Shown one piece after another: positions 17,301-22,939 of a stretch of DNA of 24,961 bases. The notes beneath the pieces are model-generated. The model saw only the letters and a program-made list of their open reading frames with translations, was not told where the DNA came from and did not search any database. The stretch is from Bacteroidota bacterium (lineage in GTDB: Bacteria > Bacteroidota > Bacteroidia > Cytophagales > Cytophagaceae). Position numbers and translations under genes: made by a program. Location of the stretch: the NCBI GenBank assembly GCA_023391415.1, contig JAEWAY010000023.1, forward strand, positions 1 to 24,961, given 5' to 3'. Positions within the stretch are counted from its first letter, which is position 1; each line of letters opens with the position of its first letter.

Positions 17301-19154
17301 TTTGAACAGCAGTTGCTCAATCAATTGGGTAACGCGTATACAGTGAACGCCCTGGTACAATTTGAGGTAACGGCCGAATCGGATTTTGTGGTGTCAGGCG
17401 ATTATAAAACGCCACCTCGCCTCTATGGTACACCGGTGATTAAGAACGCGGAAGACGGGATAGGGAAGGAGTACAGCGTTTCTACCTCCAAAATACAGTT
17501 AAACGAGAAAGACGCCGCCGATACCGATTCCTTTCTCACGTTTAGCTTTACGACTAAAAATGTCAAGGAGTTTACTAGTGTGGCGTTGGATATGACGTAC
17601 CTGGTTACCCATATAGAATGTGATATAAGTGATGTACCGGGTATCAATGGCTATAAGGGTTCCAACTGGCTCACTTTTATCATCCCCGCCGATGTGAATG
17701 GCGATAATAGTAACGTGTATAATACCACGCCAAACGCGGTATCCCTGCGGCAAAGCCTGGGAAATGTAGAGATTCCTGTAGTGCTGCGCGATTATCCTAC
17801 GCCTCCAACATTGACTACGCAAAAGGGTTCGGCTGTACCCGTGGCTGGTGATACCACTAAAACGCGGTTGACCAAAGCGTCTGAATGGAATTTCGCCTAT
17901 TCGTATACCGGAGATCAGGCTGCTCAGGACAAGATATTCTCTGATATTGAGTTTAACATGGTGCCAGATCCGTCTGCCAGAATGGCTATGCCCACTCGCG
18001 ACTTGTTTAGCGATCTCGCGCAGTTTGTAAGTGTTTGGCCACAGGTGCTGGATGATTTCAACCGTTACCTCAAAGCTATTACAGCTCAATCAGACAGTAA
18101 CGACGCTAATCTGACCAATGCTTATCGCGCGTTGCAAACAATGGTAATATTAACCAATAACCTGTCCGTCGCCTGGAGTCAGTTCAATGGATTGTTATCC
18201 GGAAATCCCAACGCCAACGGTATCTCCCGAGCGTATGACTTTATTATTCGTCAGACTGACGATATTGACTTCAATAGCCGTTTGCTGGTCACTATTATTC
18301 CTTCCGCCGATCTGTCTCCCGCTGATTCGCGCATGTATCGCGGCGCGAAATCAGTACAGGGGGTGGATTTGCCTCGGGTACCTTATGTGAGCATTGACGG
18401 CTATACTCCCGTAAACGCTACCGATAAAAACGGAACGCCTGTTCCTAACGCTTATTGGTACCAGGCGGCGGACAAAACATACCTGACGTGGGAAGAATCT
18501 TTCGACATTTCTTCCCGTACGGTGCATGTGGATTCGCTGAACGTATTGCAGTTTCAGTACGCGTGGGCTGGCTTGTCGGTAATCCGAAATGAAGATCTGG
18601 TGCCTTATAACCCAACGACGAGTGATTTTATTTATCGTACGCCATTGGTAAGATTCTCGAATAAATTGATACCGCTGTTGAATAACGATATACCGATTGA
18701 TATCGCTAAAATACATAATGAATCAGGGGTGAATCTGTCGCTGGCGCGACAGTTGGCCAATTTCTTCAGTACATTTTTCGCCCCCGACGAATTAGCGGGA
18801 CAGTTGGTAAAACTCAGCGTATCGTGGAATTATTCATTGCTGCCAATATCGGAAGATATTATGCCCGCGGTGGAATTGCCAGTATTGTTAGCCGCGCCTT
18901 TCACTTTTGAGATACCATCTGATTACCAGATATCCGAAGGAGGGTGTCAGCCGGTCTTCAGCGCGTCCGATCCGTTTGTATGTCGTCTGGCCAATACCTT
19001 AAAAACATGGTACGCGAGGCATAAGCCGGTCACTGATGAAGCCAGGTTCCGGATAGATATAGCGGTCTTCTCCTCTCTCAGCGAAAGCAAGCTGCCGTTG
19101 ATAGAGCTTAAGAATGTATGGTTGTATTACAAAAATATTACTGATCTGGATTAG
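8379..19154 (+). CDS. Giant (3591-residue) multidomain protein with repeated beta modules and LysM-like units
   Basis: The ATG at 8379 lies 22 bases after the nuclease gene and the frame is open for 10.8 kb. No signal peptide or T9SS tail is seen. Order of parts: a beta-rich N-terminus; an acidic linker (about 240-275, very Glu/Asp-rich); three related beta modules (about 440-760); a Gly-rich beta region (about 870-1180) with 'ITLPSIGIEIYTNGDF' and 'GSGGFYFGKLSGATS'; a basic linker with 'RLSA' (1201-1204) and 'MPRRATRP'; a mixed region to ~1430 ending at 'RRLSA' (1420-1424); LysM-like cluster one (about 1512-1765); a beta region; LysM-like cluster two (about 2188-2345); then about 1250 residues of mixed alpha/beta sequence with no recognised fold. 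LysM domains bind peptidoglycan or chitin-type glycans. The layout recalls uncharacterised giant LysM proteins of bacteria, though I cannot confirm this. Function unknown; a structural or toxin-like scaffold is inferred. Confidence 0.85.
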   Translation: MSLSKLAATFRSQAAINNNNIIINAGSFTDSDLIPPVGLDDMLSQNYKLPPNSYLWIDTSGTSIPEPVGNTLTIANAKAAILNVEKSNTAVTLIVTANDADEVQFTIQINLFDWTFATSWQYMTGGVFDNLPYTSPSFIFSTKEVAVFNWWQKSISLKEGQNFAAFITLTQWLQPVVDFFTSWTASTKLALVGSIDPSQVNNKDIIYPELDLFAHIDATLISLGFLKVSNPGVGFQIKTVEEIVEAEPEDEGEALLLEEETDDGFAPKEGEIEKIQTPILYFRLLLAAGDAIILDFSASVESGASAFVLNVSSDPEKPLTPYNLFSLMAGQNWFQNIPPTLQQFLNSIEFKGFNTSLDFNKGLTIHSVSARVGSNGAWRLFDNFVIQQFDVNWLIIGPGTTNSQSLYFSARVDFFPTIFQGGFDVEITSDLTLSAAFAGSVTFNNLLSAITAGAITIPENLLLVEFTAFGINMDINSKYYEFYANANVDLNFITNISVTDGSLRLTSSSPATGTGPGIFTAQVMGLFAIGQLQLNVAVYYNSSNGWDLSLAMPPGSSLNLGELMTGLFKAISLPTSFLPDSLSITQFSLDATIPGGSEKSSYEVRGGVQWIFTFPVIEQKVNIIANLRLKYVAAANNSNSGEYSGGVLGSITLEYFNATVDISYNFSENNQQLAITWEGFTAMYDVSGQSRTIVFSIKNWSLGGLITSFMKMLFNPTFELDAPWDILNKISLDGFSVTYNLDNKDITVNYKLPKTLDLIFININGIKLTKNQKGVFISFDGSSVVPSINDSNLFKPDSGGQDIQKMPDVPGQGTQYFDLRLLAMGQHVELANAAGYNSIKDVTKAMREAFAEPKPGTVPVGPGSGNSLLKFNEDSNWLIATNFGILNAGTKEKPAWTLDMQVVFNDPNLYGLRIAMAGGKAKVFEGLDFEIMYKKISDSIGVYQMDLTLPNVLRYLQFGAVNITLPSIGIEIYTNGDFMVDVGFPYNMDFSRSFTLQAIVPPGIPAMGSGGFYFGKLSGATSIKVPKTNYGNFNPVIVFGIGLQAGVGYSVNYGILKAGFSVTMFGIIEGVLAAYHPYTGALQESNKEQVDTSYYYYLQGTIGIIGKLYGSIDFGIISANVNITVMVYAQATFEAYNKIPLAIVASVDVRVAAKLNLGIFSITIHFTFTARIRFDLTIGTDQTAMAPWNNNLGMAETAALRLSASAPRLMPRRATRPMHYQSALKVEGADARPTLKLYFVPHLTVAGPENSDLKEQTARYVATLFIDAPSQSENGDHATTSFEYLCADFFRWLVLNYIDQTPARSTRAEVDSEGVSKADLEELIGFLSNENNPFPIPTDRLLSFLKNNFQAVNVQLLQSDLSAAAIFPMFFDLELRVPDISLDIPFSKYNMATEEYLSAVKEWFSELAVQVQEETASSARRLSAASAESWSMSTFVFEDYFVLLGKQLAGYASDAMDNFTYRLNNGNSLSAMVNWANSITVNGAGNKVKVQDVALANQTRPLAGNNPIAITGVMHDIGEGDTFATIAALYAIPPAMLIMENGNVPGLLEPQTLTYNGDSYYVQATDTISAVAAGLNTSLDDLAADTSFQDTAILSSDHWLIIGGAIYTAQNEDTFSSISATVYNGLDVSELLTRNQLTPGLFIAGNSFEYDGRKYTIEPGDTLVSMATALSGQGSIVTPRDLANSDQVQAQRVQPLGQVLVQPFIHITAAFTDAARADSLDTLASRYNTTAAVLALNYANQQQDNLFYNGEGYTNVNIPGLRYLDVGSILEYFTDNNSYSQLSGMVSRYQLHGMRLPTNLPGITLSPNAPCTGDNCALYALTGQEFALPSDVAEGFSIQLVNNSLDWLEFNGKSMMEEGGDILNVQLTAEDITRINTLLHYARTTGIRPDVLELTPMKPFNLQPVQYTFQTTTQWKTSGALNLPYGAPDGQNNLSPLIWQFPSGLLNQLALPKEQGSKFSVQIGQYDAAKGVMDYWPSSYYGWSTMVDIEIKLLDTDSSAPVNAYSYELLGAGEAGAVILQRLLLDLDPESAVNNSDKIVDVQWLYEGSDGLLSVGMEHMKTFIVQANLSTETNPEPTSLRASAKAEEESAPVTGVLNSIYDFIRLLWECSVTRSGGYYLMYNETESDTGFPATVFGKGDAATVRLLVTYSDQYQNKPTNYMNRAVTADKIDADSCVVYARSEMQECFYYVDSPDDTIHAVASRFNILPALLVELNKKVPLNTKADSAYPIPVIRFRGLVCEVGTAGPGNTLDSIAAYYDADATAIQRLNPGVSDWNKLTMWQLVLLPEVKYTISATGKAGTTFETIAAYYFIDMAALAWAAKDVVNIFVNSAKLAINDQILYKVAAVPQGTAGFDLSRANPNPDPDHQPKVTDPDYAKVYLNNMYNLLSYQVVENSWFTESIVGLPAGPAKPQSQDDVLGKTEDNGQDDPIWYYNQVVPIAQFAKPNPFMTYPSGYPREEDNPYRGIGHQVQVHFDWVDYYGNVTATPFSNPQLDPATPVNNPPIQAGYVDELKGLGKWPSVELSYVFDLDRENQPELKLEFNFNIQRYNDLPDVPADQQQDWKQNAANDLLVYTDIYYQLTQLNPVDGNNTLTITLSTSLTPGKNVNLEGDQYHQLLQFVKDIYTYLSARSAGNQAVAPAMHPLTHPIHVADIDTRSILQLTVNLDFYRDVHYVHTDFKESDLVTRALTQVKPKTMSTTAGQGADPRYSLNEFAARFEAAFLSPGDYELKVAIGTNAATAGGGDNQAIYVARMGSRSGQGIYWKVNQAGTYKLTTDSIDQLTGAGVPAEVTSAIASLVGILYTSRDLFDEALRKQLSSEQFDQYRVAVYTYSLLNAVFYAPKPLSTSLVSKSGVPIGSYVTGEGLDYSETEARTFTGIDMDTWGAQALNAIDVFLSADYAIPAFLVDQLKADSEKAWLEERNIEATTFLQAITNAKTTLAAAIAEEIRPILTAPYVACETGDHTSLDNAKEKFEQQLLNQLGNAYTVNALVQFEVTAESDFVVSGDYKTPPRLYGTPVIKNAEDGIGKEYSVSTSKIQLNEKDAADTDSFLTFSFTTKNVKEFTSVALDMTYLVTHIECDISDVPGINGYKGSNWLTFIIPADVNGDNSNVYNTTPNAVSLRQSLGNVEIPVVLRDYPTPPTLTTQKGSAVPVAGDTTKTRLTKASEWNFAYSYTGDQAAQDKIFSDIEFNMVPDPSARMAMPTRDLFSDLAQFVSVWPQVLDDFNRYLKAITAQSDSNDANLTNAYRALQTMVILTNNLSVAWSQFNGLLSGNPNANGISRAYDFIIRQTDDIDFNSRLLVTIIPSADLSPADSRMYRGAKSVQGVDLPRVPYVSIDGYTPVNATDKNGTPVPNAYWYQAADKTYLTWEESFDISSRTVHVDSLNVLQFQYAWAGLSVIRNEDLVPYNPTTSDFIYRTPLVRFSNKLIPLLNNDIPIDIAKIHNESGVNLSLARQLANFFSTFFAPDELAGQLVKLSVSWNYSLLPISEDIMPAVELPVLLAAPFTFEIPSDYQISEGGCQPVFSASDPFVCRLANTLKTWYARHKPVTDEARFRIDIAVFSSLSESKLPLIELKNVWLYYKNITDLD
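9708..10641 (+). repeat. Three related beta modules encoded within the giant gene
   Basis: Residues about 444-487, 561-610 and 703-754 of the giant share a pattern: a helical stretch 'LL/LM/LI..I..G/K' of about 12 residues, a Pro-containing turn (TIPENLLL, LPTSFLPDSL, DAPWDILNKI), a strand with Phe ('FTAFGINMDI', 'ITQFSLDATI', 'LDGFSVTYNL'), then 'Y-E/I-hydrophobic' strands. Spacing is about 115-145 residues. The units are diverged at DNA level, so this is an old protein-level duplication. The alignment was made by eye. Confidence 0.5.
12912..13675 (+). repeat. LysM-like cluster one in the giant protein (about five units)
   Basis: Residues about 1512-1765 hold consecutive units of roughly 45 residues with LysM features: a 'GD/ED/TDT' turn before a helix ('GEGDTFATIAALYAIPP', 'ATDTISAVAAGLNTSLDDL', 'NEDTFSSISATVYNGLDV', 'EPGDTLVSMATAL', 'DSLDTLASRYNTTAAVL') and a following Asn/Pro segment near the next strand. 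Several units are degenerate and lack the usual 'N' or 'L..G..L' end, so glycan binding is uncertain. 'TFxTIA' and 'DTLVSMA' are the most canonical. Confidence 0.65.
14940..15415 (+). repeat. LysM-like cluster two in the giant protein (about three units)
   Basis: Residues about 2188-2345 contain three further units: 'YYVDSPDDTIHAVASRFNIL' with 'LVELNKKVPLN'; 'GNTLDSIAAYYDADATAIQR' followed by 'LNPGVSDWNKL' and 'QLVLLPE'; and 'GTTFETIAAYYFIDMAALAW' followed by a long tail ending 'DQILYKV'. The middle unit is the best LysM match, with the LNPG motif and a closing hydrophobic strand. About 420 residues of non-LysM sequence separate this cluster from the first. Confidence 0.65.
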
Positions 19155-19273
19155 ATCTCTTGTTTCTTAAAAGTGGAACAATCCTGACCAAAGGAAGGCT
19201 ATTTTTAAGATCTGGCGCATACAGAATCTTGAGAAACAGCTACGATAAGCCAGGAGCGTTGAAAATAAGGATG

Positions 19274-19314
19274 TTGACGGCTTGCTCCCTGACAATATGG
19301 GAGCTTGCTGTCAA
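19274..19314. terminator. Stem-loop downstream of the giant gene
   Basis: An imperfect inverted repeat has 16-base arms (TTGACGGCTTGCTCCC and GGGAGCTTGCTGTCAA, 13 of 16 positions paired) around a 9-base loop, about 120 bases after the giant's stop codon. No T-run follows on either strand, so intrinsic termination is only one reading. It could stabilise the 3' end of the long message or be a relic of a mobile element. Confidence 0.4.
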
Positions 19315-19360
19315 TATGAATAAAAATCAAGTGATGATTATCCTGAGTTTAGCGAGTTTT

Positions 19361-19903
19361 TTAGTGTACCACCAGTTTTTTGGTAGCCTGAAACTCTCCT
19401 TCGCGCATTCGGATCATGTACGCGCCAGGTTTCAGGTTTTGTCTTTCAAACAGGATTTCATGGTAGCCCGGGCCTATATTTTTTTCCGTAATGGTTCTGA
19501 TATTCCGACCGTCTGTGTCAAGCAGCTCCAGCAGGATATGCCCGCCGCTCGTACTGAGGGGAATGGTTCCGGTATGTATGACAGGATTGGGGAAGATATC
19601 CCGCAGTTTATCGACGCGCTCATTGGTGTATATATGTTTTGTAGATGTTATGGTTTCCGGTCGGAATAAATCGTGGTATCGGGCCGCGTGCCCCGCTGTT
19701 TTTGCCGGTCCCCCAAATACGGATTCCAGTTGTGACTGTGACAGGCGGAACCAGTCTTTCAGTACAGAATAATAGACACTTCGGTAATCGAACCGCGTGG
19801 GTACCTGACTTTCTACTCTGTTTTCATCAGCGTTGAAAATCTGTGGATTGGTACCATATCGGCCGCCTTTTAGCGCTGTTCCGAACAGCTTTCGAGCGCG
19901 TTT
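19361..19903 (-). pseudogene. C-terminal remnant of a DUF1501 protein with a T9SS sorting domain
   Basis: The minus-strand frame is open from a stop at 19906-19904 to TAA at 19363-19361 (180 codons). It reads 'KLFGTALKGGRYGTNPQIF', then 'FDYRSVYYSVLKDWF', the signature end of DUF1501 (sulfatase-like secreted) proteins. A linker follows, then a T9SS type A C-terminal domain: 'DIFPNPV', 'LLELLDTDGR', 'GYHEILFE', 'LKPGAYMIRMREG' and the final 'KKLVV'. T9SS tails target proteins to the type IX secretion system and cell surface. The several hundred N-terminal residues of a normal DUF1501 protein are absent and no start is present, so this is a truncated relic whose tail is intact. It meets the next remnant head to head at about 19895. 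Confidence 0.85.
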
Positions 19904-20125
19904 CTATCAGATGAGATCAGGGTATTTCCGAATCCAAGCTCCGGTACGTTTTATCTTGACACACCGGAAGAAGTCGCGGGAATCAGCCTGTATGCAACGG
20001 ACGGAAAAGCTCGGGAGCTCCCGGTCGGCTATGCCCTTACACCGGAATGTCCTAAAGGAATTTATCTGCTTGTCATTAAAAAGCGGGACAATAGCGTGTG
20101 GAAAACAAGAATTGTATTGGAGTAA
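19892..20125 (+). pseudogene. T9SS C-terminal sorting-domain remnant of a second, unknown protein
   Basis: On the plus strand a frame reads 'SSAFLSDEIRVFPNPSSG', then 'TFYLDTPEEVAGISLYATDG', 'PKGIYLLVIKKRDN' and 'WKTRIVLE', ending in TAA at 20123-20125. This is a complete type A T9SS tail: the 'FPNP' entry motif, a middle strand with a 'DG' turn, 'GIYLL' and a closing basic strand. Upstream the frame hits TAG at 19871-19873, inside the oppositely oriented DUF1501 remnant, and no start exists. The rest of this secreted protein has been lost, so its function is unknown. Confidence 0.8.
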
Positions 20126-20197
20126 ATTAGCCCGGATAGCGGTAAGTTTTTTGATATAAGTTATCTATTGGCGCGCGGATATTAGCCGTGTTTTTAG

Positions 20198-20860
20198 CTA
20201 AGGGAATGATGGTAAAAGCTCTTTTAGAATTTTACTAACAACAGTAGCATGACTTACAGTGATAAAGTGTCCGGCATCCTTTACAATTATCTGCTGATTG
20301 TCAGTGTTTTTTACTGGTAAAATTCTGTCTTTGTTTCCATGAATCCGAAAGTATGAATCTGGTTTCGCGGTGTTTTTCCAGCAGGCAATCTCTCTGATCG
20401 CCCATTTTAAGAAACGCGTATCGGTATCCTGAAGAATTTCTTTCAGTAAGATTTTTTCTTCCCGGTTTTTTACACCAAAGAACCATTCGGTAACGGGATT
20501 TGACCATTTTAGCCACCGGGCTGGCAGTATTTTATACAGACGTAGTTTTCCGATAAGGCGGTATAAAACGGGGAGGTCATATCGGGTTAACGCGGAAGCA
20601 ATCTGGATAATAAAAGCTTTTGGCCGCTGCTTTGCTATCTCGACTGCTATCATACCCCCGAAAGAAAGTCCGAGCAAAACCGGATTAGGATCGGCAATCG
20701 GGGCGGATAACCGTGTCGCGTACTGACTGATTGATTCTCCTTCCAATGGAGTGATCCATTCAATATGTACAACTTCCCAGGGACTCAGATCCATTTTTCT
20801 GAAAACTCGGCTGTCTACACCAAGGCCACTGAGAATATAGAGCCTGTTTTTTTTCGTCAT
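20198..20860 (-). CDS. Alpha/beta hydrolase family protein
   Basis: 220 residues from ATG at 20860-20858. The alpha/beta hydrolase triad is visible: nucleophile Ser66 in 'GLSFGG' (a GxSxGG elbow after strand 'NPVLL'), Asp178 in 'HGNKDRILP', and His198 in 'DAGHFITV'. An early glycine loop, 'LSGLGVDSRVF' (10-20), provides the oxyanion region. The protein is shorter than many members (~250-300), with a reduced cap. No signal peptide, so probably cytoplasmic. The substrate cannot be inferred; related small hydrolases are esterases or acyl-transfer enzymes. It lies 170 bases downstream of the porin-like gene on the same strand and converges with the T9SS remnant. Confidence 0.88.
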   Translation of the reverse strand: MTKKNRLYILSGLGVDSRVFRKMDLSPWEVVHIEWITPLEGESISQYATRLSAPIADPNPVLLGLSFGGMIAVEIAKQRPKAFIIQIASALTRYDLPVLYRLIGKLRLYKILPARWLKWSNPVTEWFFGVKNREEKILLKEILQDTDTRFLKWAIREIACWKNTAKPDSYFRIHGNKDRILPVKNTDNQQIIVKDAGHFITVSHATVVSKILKELLPSFP

Positions 20861-21030
20861 AGAGGGAACTCGATAACTCGGATTAAAATATGTTCAACTA
20901 AAGCGCGCGCTTGCCTTTATAAAGACCTCTTGTTAGTCAGTAAGAATAAAAAGTATGTTCTTTTTAATAGAATCTTGATAATGTATGTGTGTGACTAATC
21001 TCTTGCTGGAGCCTTCATTGCTGTTGCCTG

Positions 21031-22215
21031 CTACTTATTGTCCTGCCACTGGCTGCTGAAACGGATAAGCAGTGAAGCGCCCGCGAAGAAGTTCTGTCTA
21101 CGAAACGCGTCATCGGCCCGGAATACCTGGTCCGGACTACTAAACCAGCGAACTTCCGCGCGACAAAGAAGATTCGTCGCCGGAGCGTAATCCGCGTTGC
21201 AGGAAAAACCGGTAGCTCTAAAACCTGCCAGGCCGGGTACCGGAACGACAACGCTGTTTCGGTCGTTTACATATTCGGCTCGTATGGCTACTTTCCAGTG
21301 CTCGCTGATCGTATAGCGTCCTATGGCCAGCGGGATATACCAATGGTGATAAGCCCCGCTGCCGGGAGCCTGTCGCTGAAATCCGGCATCAAAGCCAAGG
21401 ATAAGCCCAACCCGTTTGTGAAGTTCAAACTGCCCGTAAAGATTGCTGAAATAGCGTACGCGCCGGGTGCTGTCCGGATCGTCGGTTCCGGCAAAAGTGC
21501 TCCAGTTGAGCGTTATTCCGGATTCGTCGCTGTATTGGACCTGTGTACCGACGGAGAGGCGGGAGTTTCCCTTTACCCTCTGTATCCGTTGCCAGCCATT
21601 GATGACCAGTCCGGTGATCCACCAGCGTTTGGAGGGCTGCCAGCCAAGCTTGGTTCCTGTCAGAAAATAAGGAGAGCATTCGGCGGAAAAGGATCGGGTC
21701 ATGGTCCAGTTGTCCATAGCGACGGCGCTTTCAACACCAATATGAGAGGGAAATATGCCCGCGTCGAGCCAGAGATTGTTTTGTTTACGTAGCGAAACTC
21801 CGATATAGGCTTCCAATATGTTTTTGAGTACCCCCGGTTCATTGATATAATTGTCGTTGGCGTAAGTGCCGGCCTGCATGGCCATGTTCGCCCGATAGCG
21901 GTCGTGGTCGACACTGAGTTTGATGTAGCCAAGGTTGAGGTTGAACTCATTGTGCCGGTTGTGACTATACAGGAATTTTTGCCTGAACTCGTCCGGGGGG
22001 CGGTTCCAGTCATATATGTAGAAAATATCCGCGTAGCCTTCCAGCGTCAGCATAGGGTTTTTCTTCCACAGGCTATCGCTCTGGGCTGTCGCTGGCGAAC
22101 CGCTTATATATAAGAGAAATAAACACAACGCGTACCGCCGTAACCGGTTTATCCGCCGGACTCGCGAAGAAAAAGTCTTTCTGGTCATTTTCTGAAAAAC
22201 AAGAAACTGATTCAT
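21031..22215 (-). CDS. Outer-membrane beta-barrel porin-like protein (BBP2/OmpL-like)
   Basis: 394 residues. A basic N-region and a hydrophobic core, 'YALCLFLLYISGSPATAQS', form a signal peptide cut after 'ATAQ'. The in-frame Met at residue 10 (22188) is an equally good start. The mature protein begins 'LTLEGYADIFYIYDWNRPPD', typical of the putative beta-barrel porin-2 family. It continues with 'NEFNLNLGYIKLSVDHDRYRA', 'NNLWLDAGIFPSHIGVES', 'YFLTGTKLGWQPSKRWWITG' and regular amphipathic strands to the C-terminus. It should sit in the outer membrane and pass small solutes; the substrate is unknown. The barrel appears complete. It is possibly co-transcribed with the hydrolase downstream, although the 170-base gap allows a separate promoter. 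Confidence 0.87.
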   Translation of the reverse strand: MNQFLVFQKMTRKTFSSRVRRINRLRRYALCLFLLYISGSPATAQSDSLWKKNPMLTLEGYADIFYIYDWNRPPDEFRQKFLYSHNRHNEFNLNLGYIKLSVDHDRYRANMAMQAGTYANDNYINEPGVLKNILEAYIGVSLRKQNNLWLDAGIFPSHIGVESAVAMDNWTMTRSFSAECSPYFLTGTKLGWQPSKRWWITGLVINGWQRIQRVKGNSRLSVGTQVQYSDESGITLNWSTFAGTDDPDSTRRVRYFSNLYGQFELHKRVGLILGFDAGFQRQAPGSGAYHHWYIPLAIGRYTISEHWKVAIRAEYVNDRNSVVVPVPGLAGFRATGFSCNADYAPATNLLCRAEVRWFSSPDQVFRADDAFRRQNFFAGASLLIRFSSQWQDNK

Positions 22216-22939
22216 CCGATATGAGGCTGAAACTTACAACATAAATATAGATCATGCCGGATTTGTTGTAAATAGTTTCAATTATTTGAATGATAAATCC
22301 TCAAAACTGCCTGATAGACTGGGTTGTTTCTGGGATCAGTTTTGATAGGTCGTAATCTGGATCAATGAATCCGGGTAGCCGGGAGGTCGTTTTTGTTGAT
22401 ACTGACCAGTACTACTACGCGGATACGAATACTTTGTTGGGGTTGTACAAATTTGTATTAGATATAAAAGCCATAAAATTATGATAATGGCTATATCGTT
22501 CTGAAAAACGGAGCTCGCTGATACGGAATCGCTCGGTCTTAAAAACGCTCGTTTTCTGATTTTTATTCCTCTGGATTCGCTTGCCAGAAAAGGCCAAGGT
22601 TAACTATGGGCTATTTATTGAGAAGTAGCTAAATCAGTTAAGGAGAGTAGTACAGGTCACGCTGACAGGCGAATAAGCTGGCGGTTTTTTTCATAGCTGT
22701 AAAAAAAGATCTTTCTGGATAATAAAAGATGATTTTTTTTTACAAACTTTGCGACCATTTTGCTTTGGATGTTCTATTGTTTTTCGACCGTAGCGGTGGA
22801 CTGATTGGTATATAGGATTTTTGGATTATGTATTTAAAAAATCTCCTTGGCCGACAGGAAGGTACTCCGGTAGCGGTAAAATCACGCGAAAACATGCGGA
22901 AAAGCAAATAATTGTATACGTTGGATAAATCGTCTTTTT
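22216..22939. other. Intergenic region between divergent porin and beta-helix genes
   Basis: About 720 bases separate the divergent starts of the porin-like (minus) and beta-helix (plus) genes. No convincing gene is visible on either strand; short open frames here lack protein-like composition. The right third (about 22680-22940) is AT-rich and probably holds the promoter of the beta-helix gene, but I could not place a clear TTG/TAnnTTTG pair. A segment near 22496-22560 vaguely resembles the reverse complement of the 1-2 kb repeat. Confidence 0.5.

Noticed and set aside
17499..18089. 196-codon open frame on the minus strand
   Set aside because: It lies fully inside the giant plus-strand gene, its composition is not protein-like, and it mirrors the codon pattern of the other strand.
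8379..19154. Giant protein as a known Tc-toxin, Rhs or nonribosomal/polyketide synthase
   Set aside because: No Rhs YD repeats, no TcA/TcB landmarks and no carrier, condensation or ketosynthase motifs are visible.
19160..19669. 169-codon open frame on the plus strand after the giant gene
   Set aside because: The minus strand of the same region encodes a recognisable T9SS tail (19361 onward); the plus frame has no ATG at its start and no recognisable features.
21298..21792. 164-codon plus-strand frame opposite the porin-like gene
   Set aside because: The minus strand encodes a complete barrel with a signal peptide over the same bases; the plus frame is its shadow.
22496..22560. Possible fourth, degenerate copy of the 1-2 kb repeat on the minus strand
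   Set aside because: Only short matches (GAGCG...ATTCCGTAT...CTCCGT) with changed spacing; not strong enough to call without a computed alignment.
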